Of a DNA stretch of 64,000 nucleotides, positions 23,701-30,592 are shown piece by piece; positions within the stretch are counted from its first letter, which is position 1; the number at the start of each line of letters is the position of its first letter. Both the position numbers and the translations under genes were made by a program. Origin of the DNA: Gimesia algae. Lineage in GTDB: Bacteria > Planctomycetota > Planctomycetia > Planctomycetales > Planctomycetaceae. Location of the stretch: contig NZ_CP036343.1 of assembly GCF_007746795.1 (NCBI RefSeq), positions 2,221,869 through 2,285,868 on the forward strand, given 5' to 3'. The notes below the pieces were generated by a model that did not search any database, was not told the origin of the DNA, and was given only the letters and a program-made list of their open reading frames with translations.

Positions 23701-25513
23701 CACCACGACTTCCGGCTCCCGTTCCCGGGCCTACCAGAATATTGTTCTCGATCGTATGCCCCGTGGTGCCGGCGGTCAGGAAGACGGCAGTTACATCGCC
23801 AACGCCGGCCGGACCGAACCCTTCGACGATCTTGAGTCCGTCAATCACGACATCGTTCGCAAAGAGACTAAACCCGCCGGTCAGTTCACTTTCCGGGCCG
23901 CGGCCACCAGGGTCAACCCCCGCAGCAATCCCGGCATTGGCTCCCTGAATCATCACGGAGGTATTCACGATCACATTTTCGGTATAAGTGCCGGCGGCGA
24001 TATTTATGGTTGCCCCTGAGGCAGCCAGATCAATCGCTTCCTGAATCCGCCCCACCCCCCCTGTTTGTGCACCTAACGTAGTAACATTGAGTTTGGAGAA
24101 ATCACCCTGAAAACCAGCGGTTCCACCGTCTGTATCTGTGCCGACATCCAGGTAAGAAGTGAAGTCGACCATAAGTGGTGTGCCACCATCTGCGTCTTCC
24201 ATTAACGCTGCAATACTACTTTCGTTGGTGGTTACCCACCAGTTTCCCGACGCATCGGCTGCGGTTGTCTGGTCACCGAAATGTCGAATCGCTTTGGCAT
24301 CGCCGTGAACGCCGCCATCGAGAAATGCGTTGTTGTTGATGTGAATCGTGGATGCATCGATCCCCGATCCTCCATCGGGGAGACGCAATCGGATCCCGTG
24401 AGTCGGCTCGGCAGCACCGGCGACATCGTTGTAGTGGATCACGTTATTCTCGATTGTCACGTTCTCTGAAACAGTCGTGCCCCACTGTCCTCCCCAGAGC
24501 TCGAATGCCTGCCCAAAGAAACCAGGTTCGGCTTCGATGTTCTGGAATGTGTTGCCGATAATTTCACCACCAATTGTTCCAACCTGAAAACCAGTGAAGA
24601 AAGTCCCATCGAAAGTGTTTTCTCGGATCTGAATATTACCAGCAGCGCCCATGTTCATCCCGACACCGCCTGTAAACTCGTTCTGTTCGACGACAGCGTC
24701 ATTGATCGTGCCGCCGTTTTGGAAGATTCCCCTCGTCGTTCCAGCGAAATGGTTTCCGACAATGTGCATTCTCTCGAAAGAACCGCCTCCGCCGACCAAC
24801 AGCGCATCTCCGTCTCCCTCGAACTGAAAGAGGTTTTGTTCGACTGTCAAATCATCAAACGAACCGGATTGCAACTGGATGCCACCTGACCCCCCCGGAA
24901 TATTTGTGTTGTTGAAAATGTTATTGGCAATGGTCAAGTTATCCGCACCTGGGTAGCTATTGATCACACGTCCGCCGTTTCCTTCGAAGGAAAAACCGTC
25001 GATTGTGACATCGTCCGCAGTCGGCTGAATCGCATATAAACCATCATGGTTGATGATGCTTTCGGCTGCTCGGCCCAAGGCATTCGGGTCGTTACCTGCA
25101 TTAGCTCCGAGCAAAGCGACCGACTTGTTCAATGAGATCAGTCCGCTATAGGTACCCGCGGCGACTTGAATCGTGTCCCCACTGGCGGCTGCAGCGATGA
25201 CAGCGTTGTTAATCGTGTCAAAGGCATTCGTCCCGAAAATCAGCCCTGTTGTCTGGCCGGCTTCACCAAACGCAAAAGTGACAGTATCACCCGCGTTTAA
25301 ACCGTCGGCCCCCGGGTCATTCGTGATCACCAGGGAGTCATCGACGAAGAACGTGGTCAACAGCGTGCGGTCTTCGAGCGCTTCTGTTGTGGAGATCTGA
25401 TTATGGACGATTGACTGCCAGCGTTTGCGAATGTCGCGGCGATCGCGGGATCGAAAAACACGGCGTTTTGAAATTCGGGAAGTGAGTGTGTTGAGCCAGT
25501 TCGTCAGTAGCAT
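8720..25513 (-). CDS. Giant secreted beta-helix/RTX-like/golvesin-repeat protein with C-terminal metzincin domain
   Basis: The 5,597-residue product starts with a basic leader ending in LEDRTLL (46-52), like the LEPR-LL motif of planctomycete extracellular proteins. Residues about 60-2000 are right-handed beta-helix modules (GDTIQVAAGTYSG, NNWWGPGDEV), with the linker TDTDGGTAGFQGDF recurring near 455, 750 and 1630. A long Gly/Thr/Asp-rich region follows with near-identical tandem units, then RTX-like GGNGDDNITGD text near 3800-4040. Five golvesin-like domains (about 4200-5430; for example VDDGDAGFSVTGDF) alternate with four choice-of-anchor-D/ASH-type domains. The end is a matrixin-like metzincin with HEMGHTLGYDH (His5549, Glu5550, His5553, His5559) and a likely Met-turn at 5567. 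Start ATG 25513 is preceded by GAAGGA. It is probably an adhesin or surface-layer component that can cut proteins. Few large proteins of this type carry an intact metzincin end. Confidence 0.9.
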   Translation of the reverse strand: MLLTNWLNTLTSRISKRRVFRSRDRRDIRKRWQSIVHNQISTTEALEDRTLLTTFFVDDSLVITNDPGADGLNAGDTVTFAFGEAGQTTGLIFGTNAFDTINNAVIAAAASGDTIQVAAGTYSGLISLNKSVALLGANAGNDPNALGRAAESIINHDGLYAIQPTADDVTIDGFSFEGNGGRVINSYPGADNLTIANNIFNNTNIPGGSGGIQLQSGSFDDLTVEQNLFQFEGDGDALLVGGGGSFERMHIVGNHFAGTTRGIFQNGGTINDAVVEQNEFTGGVGMNMGAAGNIQIRENTFDGTFFTGFQVGTIGGEIIGNTFQNIEAEPGFFGQAFELWGGQWGTTVSENVTIENNVIHYNDVAGAAEPTHGIRLRLPDGGSGIDASTIHINNNAFLDGGVHGDAKAIRHFGDQTTAADASGNWWVTTNESSIAALMEDADGGTPLMVDFTSYLDVGTDTDGGTAGFQGDFSKLNVTTLGAQTGGVGRIQEAIDLAASGATINIAAGTYTENVIVNTSVMIQGANAGIAAGVDPGGRGPESELTGGFSLFANDVVIDGLKIVEGFGPAGVGDVTAVFLTAGTTGHTIENNILVGPGTGAGSRGVLSTFNGNNDNITIQNNEIYNWFGGIFNQVNTNVDVFGNNFHNMFAGVSNDYVAGVSIEGNAFSDLVEGIGVFNNISNGIPDVAAHNNSFDSLTLTNPIAHYGGDTVDASGNWWGNSDATTIANSMMSNGGVGNASKVDFTSFLSDGTDTDGGTAGFQGDFNVVNVTAKGAQTGPLGRIQEAIDSVAYGATINILVGTYTGNVDATGINITLAPGNSPGQVVINGDLILNGDDKLDIEINGTTAGSGFDQFVVNGDVTLNGATLNLIDGHTPDVAESFILIENNGPNPVTGTFNGYPEGHKFTNFLGVSDLNAFLTYAGGDGNDVVIYTEIPDPEVNIPADSNPDEYTLQIIGGNVVITEVGSGDVISNTPLAALEGTLVINGEAGVDDKLTIDMTGIDQTTDLQIIFNGGTGGFDTLELVNGNLDSMEFRYVDPSSGSIRLNGSGSDFISYTGLEPVTSTVNATNVTLTYTGGAEIIDISDLGGGQTRVNSSLGEMTDFFNPTGTLTINAGTGADTININSLAAGYTANIIINGGDAADEINVDASVSLAAGKTIQFNAEVVELTGDVTADAITGTAATVNITGSAGGAEIQDAIDLAASGATINIAAGTYNENVNVDKSVTLDGAGTGSTIIDNGGVLFTVTADDVRFQDMTLQNASQGIRTYLPAGTIDNLQVNNVHFVDMSSRGIEIHNDTTMTNMNVADSLFQNTGVGIRFSSSAVGNGIYIDNTTFDTNSLGFYQANDGSTGYVRDLQVTNSTFRNSSFAAVYAEEIRDSIVDDNIFENNGRDFYVYKAFTAAGFPVENLQITNNDMTDTVNAAILILVYGSGLTGNVEIRGNIIDSDVSNFTGEWGKIDIRLDASFTHVPVNIVENSVTFSGTYSAGGTSFYGIKLRGASDSININRNTLDGGNVGSIGGVPQNSGIYVQTDDSTYGAISATSVINVSNNFITGFDAAVSVHDPVGASFGGLTAGAQLNINDNSIAGNAAGIASGAGALVNASNNWWGPGDEVTVEGLMTGGVDFTSYLDSGTDTDPGTVGFQGDFSVLNVTDRGEQTGSVDRIKEALDAVTPGGTINITSGIYHENVTVGQGITLSGTPDIRGTVTVTDNARLAPGFSAGVMQTQDLSFGVSFELDSIDLGDFTQLDVGLNEDLRYVESVQGENILFWKNPAGELRRATYTWDGANLVLGTITTATGLTSGDHASILNLGGGVLEGYFHSGTGPSTAGQYHAISNDSGQTWINETFIGYPFPTAGLSDSGTTGGGGVIEINGERRVYAQNNFGDIVMWTAPAGSSGPLTNAGILIDNHTGDFQNQSPSGDAIALPTGETLYLYVDGEGSESSLGAIGALILDQSGLGIVSQIDNFISVSDSALINAGLTSVDEMTIGNLQINGDTITGVLMIAGDSVSHGSNEDLFYAAITINLTATTPAIPANVDIEIGGNVAGTGYDQIDVHGTVTIGEGATLNLIDAYGPGDPGQGDQFVIINNDGTDAINGTFAGLPEGYEFTDFLGSGLSAFLTYAGGNGNDVVIHMEDTTPEITVPDNDAADQYTLEIVGGNFVLSETGSGTIISTFPVAAINGPLVIIGEDGEDDTLTIDLDTIDHTTDIQIEFRGGTGGHDTLVLERTAAVNSVGHVFESASDGSIFLDGESEATIAYTGLEPIDDQIVATDRTFSFTGAGETITLSNYATIGESLIGSTLGESVNFVNPSGTVTIYTENPGVVPLGTGADTINIEGVDAGFTANLTVVAGINDTINTGIVDIGSGALNLTAGQINVNGDFTTTGSVDINANAFDITFGAGGSINAGTSEIDLTATFNVESVKVTTTTEVRVTATDGGINNLNTTLITADRVALDAETGITGMNTNVNTLAASTISGGFSLDNTGALEIGTVDLLSGITAAASSIFLTTTGTLLVSDAVTGGAVDLRSNDTMTISDDVAASTGTLKLQNNGGDFVVNSPAQISNAGAFLIDIDSAGAVTLDDGSTVTSLGTGLIDIVADTNVALATLITSGNVTVTATNGAITDNNDDSTNNIAAANATLISGTGTGDGNALETTIAALEASSGAGLELDNTGALNIGFVGGLTGVAADAGLTITSTGTMTVTESVTGSGGTLKLQNTAGDFIVNSPALVSNTGAFLIDIDSAGAVTLDDGSGVASLGTGLIDIVADTNVALATLITGGNVTVTATNGAITDNNDDSTNNIAAVNATLISGTGTGDGNALETTIAALEASSGAGLELDNTGALNIGFGGALTGVTSTSGDVAISAGSIALIETIAASSGNILLNATGGSITGTSLLTAVNADLRATGNVGAPGTEVELAVDGLEALVTGSLYVNDTGTLDIGFTTGSTLNGVTVGAASRIESGGTMTVTEDIAASGGNLQLENTADNFISDLATTISNTGGFSIQVDSANDITVNGTVQTVGGAISLLADNDLVLGAGSLVNTATVAAVVTLTADNAGPVGGAFTQNEGGVVNAWGGDLDVTATGDIRLADLQSAGGTITVDSAAGAILDNTAAGNNLITADSVYLEAATSIGIGDDIDTAVTTLAARAFDGEISVRNSGDLTIGTVGAFPAGVIATSTISANGTVTIIAASPLTVASNVSGSGTVTLTSTDAGGAGDNLTINGGGVLVESTGADVILNSGDDFLLTAGGTVRASTTIEINVDPITDGTGAIVNLLGDVDATLTTINGGDDADTFNILPTDNSPITVNGGAPTFPGPGDVLNMDFNGVSNPLLTLGAAPGSGTFDFPSDTEQTVDYTEIENVNTSTGTYHLVLNMVTSGFETTGLADTPDTIDASVDGTDTNLLLDINGGNFFTGAVADILSFTVLGSDDSETLNINENANGVLPFFQVAAPAIPGSNGSHLNASMDTFLEDVFNPNTYDVNDITIHFDGGFGMAATDVVNVNFVTDHDAAYFSDTDDGLGSGNIAAGVAAGSDIDLGLSFARLEGVGIFGTTTGGGLRVDASSTPDTDNITIRDFGADNDGVSQIAGSMQFTDLLFAGFNDLQVVSGTGAELLDLVGLDSTTSLTDVELDADNVDGSDSANDTIRVRSTPAGTVTNVTLRGGEGNDLFQIFDAGNTVDNINAAIQVFGEGFGDTDIDTLTLIDSGDVTGDDDFEVTSTTIEGINSAPGTDVTYTDIDNLNVTASAGDDTIDVNLGDVEDLNNVTISGYQGRDDFFLKNDTPVGVNTTLLGQNGNDEFIFESNFKLRGFINGGNGNDTLDYSSYDPIVNVVLTDLGSSDGFRGREDNGSILGTGTAGLGFNNIDDLIGTDGSDTLQGPNLNNYWGITATDKGFIIADRTNLNSGRPTTGADGTASGAEERLDFTDFENLVGGTRDDRFDLSDGDGLTGTLNGGSGNDSLDYRNYSTGITVNLFAGTATNIGGGLVAGAGGGDDDNSIENVFGGNGDDNITGDNDNNILGDGLGSDNLDGGGFGAGGGTGAGGSGNGGNDVFLIEPGAAGSADVITDIHGNDTIDFRFASAGITFDVDLLNVAQTVFGSSTVTLQQIIPEQPVTNPSFMENVVGSQQNDTIYIDPLSQDGNDPIDGPPVLRSADGLGGNDFLDFDSKGQAVIDTGFSLTADGVGTVQYLNFENITPFEDNPAVIVDNGDPGFTFTGDWPYFTLQNTYLTTGMGFEDDIYFVDAQTQFSTDLAQAYWEFIGLTPGQYRVSATWPVSSNPSTVQAAATDAPYTIYDGTQAEIGSTAIDRGTFDRNQQLAPDDYSADGTTWEILGTVDVSSRTLTVMLTNLADGFITADAIRIERVSTGAEIELVDVTDVLAPPALIVDGHPDGIQFGPTELLTDAVRTFEIRNTSLTTPLNISNLVVPTGYSVSGFPASVVANSAVTFTITMGSNTFGDRSGIFSFTTNDVDELTYNILLDGQVSNVVIIDDGDADFSATTGFESFDTRVNEGSYGYEGDVTGAVPNGPGSTPAPPTETATWTFSGLANGNYRVSTTWSQLYNRVTDAPYSLNGGSTITVDQSVAPSSFIEDGTAWFDLSSSFTVSGGELIVTLTNEASNFIRDHWTLANGVIADAVRIEYLPEPDLEITVDGGTVVDDDTGVVDFGSTIPGIPVIKEFTITNLSAEEVDVTGLIDFPPGFSIDPDSPFGTNTTPYTLAANGSPGDTVVFRIQFDGGTNGTSFGKVSFTTGDPDENPYNFTVRGEAGPATVEITDPNPTFSTVGTWEDYTPGNVGDPLFLFAGEEFQTGTGSNTATWNFDVEPGRYQVVAHWNVNSDVTMNGLGAATNAPYTISGGASPVTVLVNQQTSANDFLDDGTYWEYIGDPVVITGNTLSVMLSDLADGVVYADEVRIYRVVDPVIKVEVDGGTVEDSGSVEFDDTIVGAPVIKTFTVTNYGERNMALGSFATLPAGFSMVSGFGTNNLAPGASTTFTLRMDATGVGSFEGMISFDVDTSDSNPFNFTVSGSAAETMIIDNGELGYNTTGDWITRSATTIYDYYENDQDELPSDNVASTNTATWNFTNLAAGTYSIASHWAAHSGLSSNAQFVISGILGGDITVSLDQRFAANDFNDTEGVNWETLGTFQVAAGGDFTITLLDNGISGHLAADAMRLAKVLPGSVAPEIEVQAGAVNLVDGVSSIDMGTAFYGESLFQTFTVTNTGTDTLNLSAIIPPAAAGYSISTPLGTTTLYAGQSTTFELEFNNTTLAGGVFSGTLTIPNDDSDEDPFTIDLSATMTTALIVDDGDAGFSVTGDFYGTGWLTYFQGDTRQLNTGDSGTATWDFSGLNPGDNYVVYATWSKHGSLATNAEYSINGSGPIVVNQRLAPNDLNSDGANWEVLGTVSVTAGGLISVELTDNAANGRIRADAIRIERTGPLMAAAGASSSNAAAITQSDLDSVRDAALSYWKATGLSETQVSLLESVSFVLTDLPDAMLGAATTTTILIDVNAAGYGWFVDDTPFDNSEFSLDANGDLVAGSGSAAFGQMDLLTVMLHEMGHTLGYDHADDSDLLMSDALDASERHLPEIDDFFSGVADGDNPLLD
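16973..17890 (-). repeat. Near-identical 504-bp tandem duplication inside the giant gene
   Basis: The stretch beginning AAAACCGATGTTGAGAGC at 16973 recurs at 17477, an offset of 504 bases (168 codons), and the two copies stay nearly identical for more than 400 bases. Differences are mostly single bases. The offset is a multiple of three, so the frame is kept. This is a recent in-frame duplication of a 168-residue module in the repetitive middle of the protein. Confidence 0.85.
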
Positions 25514-26456
25514 CCTGTCATTCCTTCGTTAGTGAATCAAAAGTCTCGGGGGATGAGAAAAATCGCCTCTACCACTATTATTTTCTAACTGTCCAGTGTA
25601 TCCAGGTCGTGTTTACAGTCCTGAACATCTCAGCCAATATCATCCAAAACACAAATAACTCTTTACCTGCGCATACAACCTATTTTCATTTAAGATAATA
25701 GAAATAACCAATCTGTGGAAGAATTTCCACTATAAAATGGGTCCTCTATCACAATTTTAACAATTTGGGGGTTTTTGATGATAAATCTACAATGTAGGCT
25801 TTTTTCAACATAATACCTATACAGATTCGGGAATTCTGGAGATATTTCAGCACGTGTACGCAAAATAATTGACCTGATTGCAAATCTATTTCGCGTTTTT
25901 GACTGACATTTTTCCTCAGAGCGTCTCTCTAAGAACCTGACAATATGACCGGGCTACAGACTGATCAACAAGCAGAAATTCCCAGAATGCCAGACGACAT
26001 CACAAGACATCAGCGAGCCTAAAATTGCGTGACCTGATCAATTCGCAGAATAAGCCACAGTATTCCTCAATAACAGTAGATCTACTGTCGAGAGAATGCG
26101 TGTGATGATTGCCGGGCATTCGGACGCAGTTCGGGACCTGAGTTCGCCGCGATCCTTGAAAAAAAAACTCTGGTAGAGCCTTTGATTCGTTTTTCTCAAC
26201 AGGCACATGATCGCCAATTGACTCCCCTTTCGCACGCAATTGCTTTTGAAACAGGAGACCTGTCAGCGTCGTTGCATCATCATGATGCGGGATTCACTTA
26301 CAGAGGATGTTCGAGAAAGAGTCCCGATTGAACAGGGGAATTTTGAGAGAGCGAGCAGATGGGTACATGCTTCCGCACTCTAATGCGTGCAGATTAACCA
26401 GTAAATCACAGAAACCCTGACTCGGGTGACTGATGTCACTCAGGGGAGGTGCCAGT
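25514..26456. other. Gene-free interval upstream of the giant gene
   Basis: About 940 bases hold no convincing gene. The part near 25,660-25,920 is AT-rich and is the likely promoter and leader region of the giant gene, read leftwards. Short open frames at 26000-26239 have no coding character. The right part is the 3' flank of the antiporter gene. No tRNA, repeat or clear terminator was recognised. Confidence 0.5.
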
Positions 26457-28259
26457 TTAAGCTTCCTGTTTGACCGCCAGCGCCATAATTTTCCAGCCGG
26501 CTTTGGGTACAAAATCGGGCTCGGCTGTAAAGACATGTACGACTTCGTTTGCGTCGATCGCAAACAGGGAAACGCGCTGCGCTCCCTGCTGTTCCAGATA
26601 GTTTTCGTAGGTGAATTCTTCCGTCAGCTGGGTCGTTTTCATTTCAGCCCCGTGATGCAGCATTTGTTCGAGATCCTGAAAGGTGACAGAATCACCAAAC
26701 AGAACGCGTCCACTATATTTGAATGCTGCCTTCGTTTCTTCAGTGCCAGCGGTAGGCTGTGCATTGCGAATCGTAAAAATACTCGAAGGGGCAAACTCCA
26801 GTCGGTAATATTGCGCCGCCAGCGCATTCAATTCGACCTGTGGTGACATCGCCAGTAGATTTCCGATGCCCATCAGGTTCAGATTGCGTTCTGCATGCTC
26901 CGAAACCGGATTCCCCCAGTAAGCAGTCAGGCCTTTCAGCTTGGCCTCGGTCACAGAAGACCAGTTCTGATCCGTCATCAGAGTATGGATTCCGTTTTTC
27001 TTTAATTCCTCGGCAATGATTTGCGCAACCGCGTTTGCTCCCACGATCAGGAAGCCTTTGTTCTCTGGTTCGGCGACTTTGAGAAAGCGGGCCAGAGGAC
27101 CGGCTGTCGCACTCTGCAGCAATACCGTCCCAATGATGACGATAAATGTTAAAGGCACCATACGAGATGCATCCTGATAACCCAGGTATTCCAGGCGAAT
27201 CGCGAACAGAGCTGAGATGGCAGCAGCCACAATCCCACGCGGTGCAATCCAGGACAATAGATGTCGTTCATTCATTGTCAACTTGGATCCCAATGCACAG
27301 AGATGTACGCTCACAGGACGGATCACAAATTGAATCACGGCAAAGACGGCCAGAGCGGGCCAGCCCAGATCGATAAACGCATCGAGATTCATGCGGGCAG
27401 CCAGAATGATAAACAGCATGGAGATCAGGAGGATACTCAGGCTTTCCTTAAAGTCCAGGATATCGTCCAGTTCCAGCCCTTTACTGTTTGCCAGCCAGAT
27501 CCCCATGATCGTTACCGACAGCAGCCCCGATTCGGCTTCAAACACATTGGAAACCGCAAACACTACACAAACCAGTGCCAATGCGGAGATGTTATGCAGA
27601 TAGTGAGGAATCCAGTATTTCTTCAAGAGAAAGCCGAATAATAAACCTCCCGCTGCACCAAATAATATTCCGATCAGGATCATCTTCCCGAAAACCAACA
27701 GGCCCGCAGCAAAACCACCCTCTACTCCTCCCCCGGAGACGATAAATTCGAATACCAGCACTGCCAGGATGGCCCCCAGGGGATCAATCAGAATTCCCTC
27801 CCACTGCAGGATACTGGCCACATTTTCTTTCGGGCGTACGGTCCGCAGGAGGGGCATAATCACCGTCGGCCCGGTCACAACCATGAGCGCACCAAACAGA
27901 AAGGAGACACTCCAGGAGAAGTCCAGCAGCGTTCGGGTGGCCAGTGTTGTGATCATCCAGGTGATCAATGCCCCGAGCGTAATCAGATTTCGGATGACCC
28001 GTTCCAGCCCGGGAATATTCTGAATTTTTAATGTCAGACTCCCCTCAAACAGAATCACGGCGACTGCCAGTGATACAAAGGGAAACAGCAAATCTCCAAA
28101 TAACTGATCCGGGTTCAGCCACTGGGTAACTGGTCCGGCAACAATACCGGCTGCCAGTAAAAAAATAATCGCGGGAAACTTGACGCGCCAGGCAAACCAC
28201 TGACACAGCATGCCAGCCAACAGAATGAATGATAATGAAAGGATCGCGTGTTCGCCCAT
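26457..28259 (-). CDS. Cation/proton antiporter with TrkA-like regulatory tail
   Basis: The 600-residue protein opens with some 12 hydrophobic segments over about residues 1-390, typical of the CPA/NhaP-type sodium- or potassium-proton exchangers. VTGPTVIMPLL near 130 and WEGILIDPLGAILAVLVFEF near 155 match the family's ion-binding core, including its conserved Asp. From about 397 a TrkA-N-like nucleotide-binding domain appears (GFLIVGANAVAQIIAEEL, then LTAYWGNPVSEH), followed by a TrkA-C-like segment to the end. It would sit in the cytoplasmic membrane and exchange Na+ or K+ for H+, with the tail sensing a nucleotide. The ion cannot be decided from sequence. The TrkA glycine pattern is GANAVA rather than GxGxxG, so nucleotide binding may differ. 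It is a single-gene unit. Confidence 0.88.
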   Translation of the reverse strand: MGEHAILSLSFILLAGMLCQWFAWRVKFPAIIFLLAAGIVAGPVTQWLNPDQLFGDLLFPFVSLAVAVILFEGSLTLKIQNIPGLERVIRNLITLGALITWMITTLATRTLLDFSWSVSFLFGALMVVTGPTVIMPLLRTVRPKENVASILQWEGILIDPLGAILAVLVFEFIVSGGGVEGGFAAGLLVFGKMILIGILFGAAGGLLFGFLLKKYWIPHYLHNISALALVCVVFAVSNVFEAESGLLSVTIMGIWLANSKGLELDDILDFKESLSILLISMLFIILAARMNLDAFIDLGWPALAVFAVIQFVIRPVSVHLCALGSKLTMNERHLLSWIAPRGIVAAAISALFAIRLEYLGYQDASRMVPLTFIVIIGTVLLQSATAGPLARFLKVAEPENKGFLIVGANAVAQIIAEELKKNGIHTLMTDQNWSSVTEAKLKGLTAYWGNPVSEHAERNLNLMGIGNLLAMSPQVELNALAAQYYRLEFAPSSIFTIRNAQPTAGTEETKAAFKYSGRVLFGDSVTFQDLEQMLHHGAEMKTTQLTEEFTYENYLEQQGAQRVSLFAIDANEVVHVFTAEPDFVPKAGWKIMALAVKQEA

Positions 28260-28438
28260 GAAAATTCCAGCTGGTATAATTCAAATCGGCTCTATTTTTT
28301 AAGCCGTTTTTATTCGATAGTAAATCCTCCGGGAATCAATCTTCAGTGGATCGAAAATTGACGAACCGGAAACGTAGCATCCTGATAACAGGCACGAATC
28401 AGCCAGAATCATTGCACACTCGACTCAAAAAGCAAGTG

Positions 28439-30247
28439 TTAGTTTTTCTGATCTGGCTCAACACTCACTGCGGTCCCGATTCCGGTTCTCCCATAGCCAT
28501 TCCCACAGTAAAACAGGCGTAACCGCTTTCCTTCCCGAATGACAGAAGGATATTCCACCATTTGGCTCTCCCAGCCGGAACCTGTGGGCGTGAGTTGCAG
28601 ATTGTCTCCCGACTGAATGCCTCGGGTCCAGTGGATGCCATCATCTGACTCTGCATAGCAAATACAATAATAGCCCCAGCGAGTACCAATCGCGGAATAC
28701 CACATCTGAAAGCTGCCATCTTCACGCTGCAATACAACCGGGCCGGCGACCCCCACGTTTTCGTAATCACGTTCAGGATCTCTCAACATGATTACACCTT
28801 GTTTTTCCCAGTGGATACCGTCCTGGGATACTGCCAGACAAATGGTTTTCTGTTGATTAAGCAGGTGGGGTTTACCCGTGGTAGGACATCCCGTGTAATA
28901 AAAACGCCATTGCGAAGTACCATCACTTCGCTTAATCTTCAGCACCGACCCTCCGGCAACCCCGATCGCGTCCGGACTCCCCGGTTCATTGCTTCGTGGC
29001 AGGACCGGTTGCGTACTGAAACGAGACCAGTTTTTACCATCCACGCTGGTCGCCAGACCAATACCAGGAAATGAGCTGAGCCCCGTCCCCTGCCCACTGT
29101 TTCCTGTGTAGTACAAATGCCAGCGGTCATCCGCCATTCGAATCGCATGAGGCAGGACACACCAGCGTGCATCAAAGGCTCCCGACATGCCTTTCTCAAA
29201 TAAAGGACCACTGCGATTCCACTCTGTGATAGCGTCTACTTTCGCAGTCGCCATCCCAATCCGATGCTGACTGCGATCATCACCGCCTGCATAGAACAGT
29301 CGATACTGGTCATTCTGTCTTACTACCCAGGGGTTCATACAACGTGTCGAATCAAAATTACCCGCAGTGCGTGGTGGCAGAATGGGATTTTTTGCTTCGC
29401 GTTTCCATTGAATCCGATCGCGAAGCGCACTGAACTCGGCGGAATGCGTCAGCCTGAGCTTCACTACCTCTTTTGAACGTCGGACGATGCCAAAGAAGGT
29501 TCCAATATCGCTCTGATCCCAGGCAATACCCTGCCCGGTGATGGGGGCGGATAATGTTTCTACATGCTCCAGAATTCCCGGTGTGTCTGGTATTCTCAGT
29601 ACATAGACTTCCGCATGATCGTGACCAGTCGCATATAACAGCCCATTGGGTCCGAACGCTCCTCCCGAATTACTGTTGGGCAAAAACCGTTTTACGACGG
29701 AATCGGGAAAAGTCCACTCCGCTTCCGGCTGCCAGTTTTCAGCGTAGCGCACGATTCTGGTCTTGCGGACGTTTTCGAGCGGACCATAAAAAGCATAGCA
29801 AACCCACCATTTGCCCTGCCGATGATCGACCCAGTTGATGGCTCCTGCCGTCTCGGGAAATGTTAATGTTTCCAGATGTTCCAGAGACTCGGGTTTGAAA
29901 ACTTCGATCGTATTCTTGAGCGGGCTTTTTGGCCAGTTGGAATGGGCACAATACAGTTTTCCGCCTGTCACAATCCCGCTATTCAAATGACGAATATGGG
30001 AGTCTTTCGGGCCCGTCCAGTTTGCCAGTTGTTTTCCAGTGGCTTTATCATAACGGGCGACTTCGCGGCTTGAGATGGCATAGAACGATGTTTCGTCAAC
30101 CGCGACCGCCTGATGGGCTTCGGCTGCTTTAAATCGGTTTAGTTCCCGAAATCCGCGTACCGTTTTCTGATCTGCTTGTATTGATGAAATCTGGCTGAAG
30201 AGAATGAAAGTCGTCATCCAGAAATATTGTAGGGGAAATTTTCGCAA
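28439..30247 (-). CDS. Secreted protein with GH43/PH1107-like propeller domain
   Basis: The 602-residue product has a signal peptide (about residues 1-25, ending ISSIQA). Residues about 35-280 look like a beta-propeller or sensor-like domain (KATGKQLANWTGPKDSHIRH, GPNGLLYATGHDH). The C-terminal half, from about 295, has repeated blades typical of family-43/62/32-like and PH1107-type glycosidases or phosphorylases: NPWVVRQNDQYRLFYAGG, RWHLYYTGNSG, WRFYYTGCP, SFQMWYSAIGTRWGYYCICY and IGTAVS. Such enzymes cut or phosphorolyse sugar chains outside the cell. The catalytic carboxylates cannot be fixed by eye, so the substrate stays open. It stands alone between the antiporter and the divergent cls gene. 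Confidence 0.75.
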   Translation of the reverse strand: MRKFPLQYFWMTTFILFSQISSIQADQKTVRGFRELNRFKAAEAHQAVAVDETSFYAISSREVARYDKATGKQLANWTGPKDSHIRHLNSGIVTGGKLYCAHSNWPKSPLKNTIEVFKPESLEHLETLTFPETAGAINWVDHRQGKWWVCYAFYGPLENVRKTRIVRYAENWQPEAEWTFPDSVVKRFLPNSNSGGAFGPNGLLYATGHDHAEVYVLRIPDTPGILEHVETLSAPITGQGIAWDQSDIGTFFGIVRRSKEVVKLRLTHSAEFSALRDRIQWKREAKNPILPPRTAGNFDSTRCMNPWVVRQNDQYRLFYAGGDDRSQHRIGMATAKVDAITEWNRSGPLFEKGMSGAFDARWCVLPHAIRMADDRWHLYYTGNSGQGTGLSSFPGIGLATSVDGKNWSRFSTQPVLPRSNEPGSPDAIGVAGGSVLKIKRSDGTSQWRFYYTGCPTTGKPHLLNQQKTICLAVSQDGIHWEKQGVIMLRDPERDYENVGVAGPVVLQREDGSFQMWYSAIGTRWGYYCICYAESDDGIHWTRGIQSGDNLQLTPTGSGWESQMVEYPSVIREGKRLRLFYCGNGYGRTGIGTAVSVEPDQKN

Positions 30248-30592
30248 GAGAAATTCAGTCTGTTCAAAGTGATAAAAAATATAAATGAGTTCAATGATAA
30301 CTCAAGACTGGTATTCCCCAGCAAGAATTAAGCGTTTCACAGTTTTCATATGATATCCAGCATCACAGGTATTGTCTAAGTTCAGCTGTCCCGATCCCGA
30401 AAACATCGCGCATTCTCTATGCTGAATTAATCCATGTGCCCCCTCTGCAGTAAAACGGATTTCAGGTTATTACTAACTCAAGAATCCGTGTCTTGAACTC
30501 AAACTGGCAATGCGGTAAGTTGACCCTTTCTTATCCCGGTTCTTCAAGACTCAAATACGCTGGCCCCGATCCGCTTTTGCAGGGAACATTCT
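30248..30592. other. Divergent intergenic region, no gene seen
   Basis: These 345 bases separate the leftward propeller gene from the rightward cls gene and must hold both promoters. They are AT-rich near 30,248-30,300. No open frame, repeat or RNA structure could be supported. Confidence 0.5.

Noticed and set aside
26000-26239. Short minus-strand frames in the gap upstream of the giant gene
   Set aside because: No ribosome site, no domain and chance-like composition.
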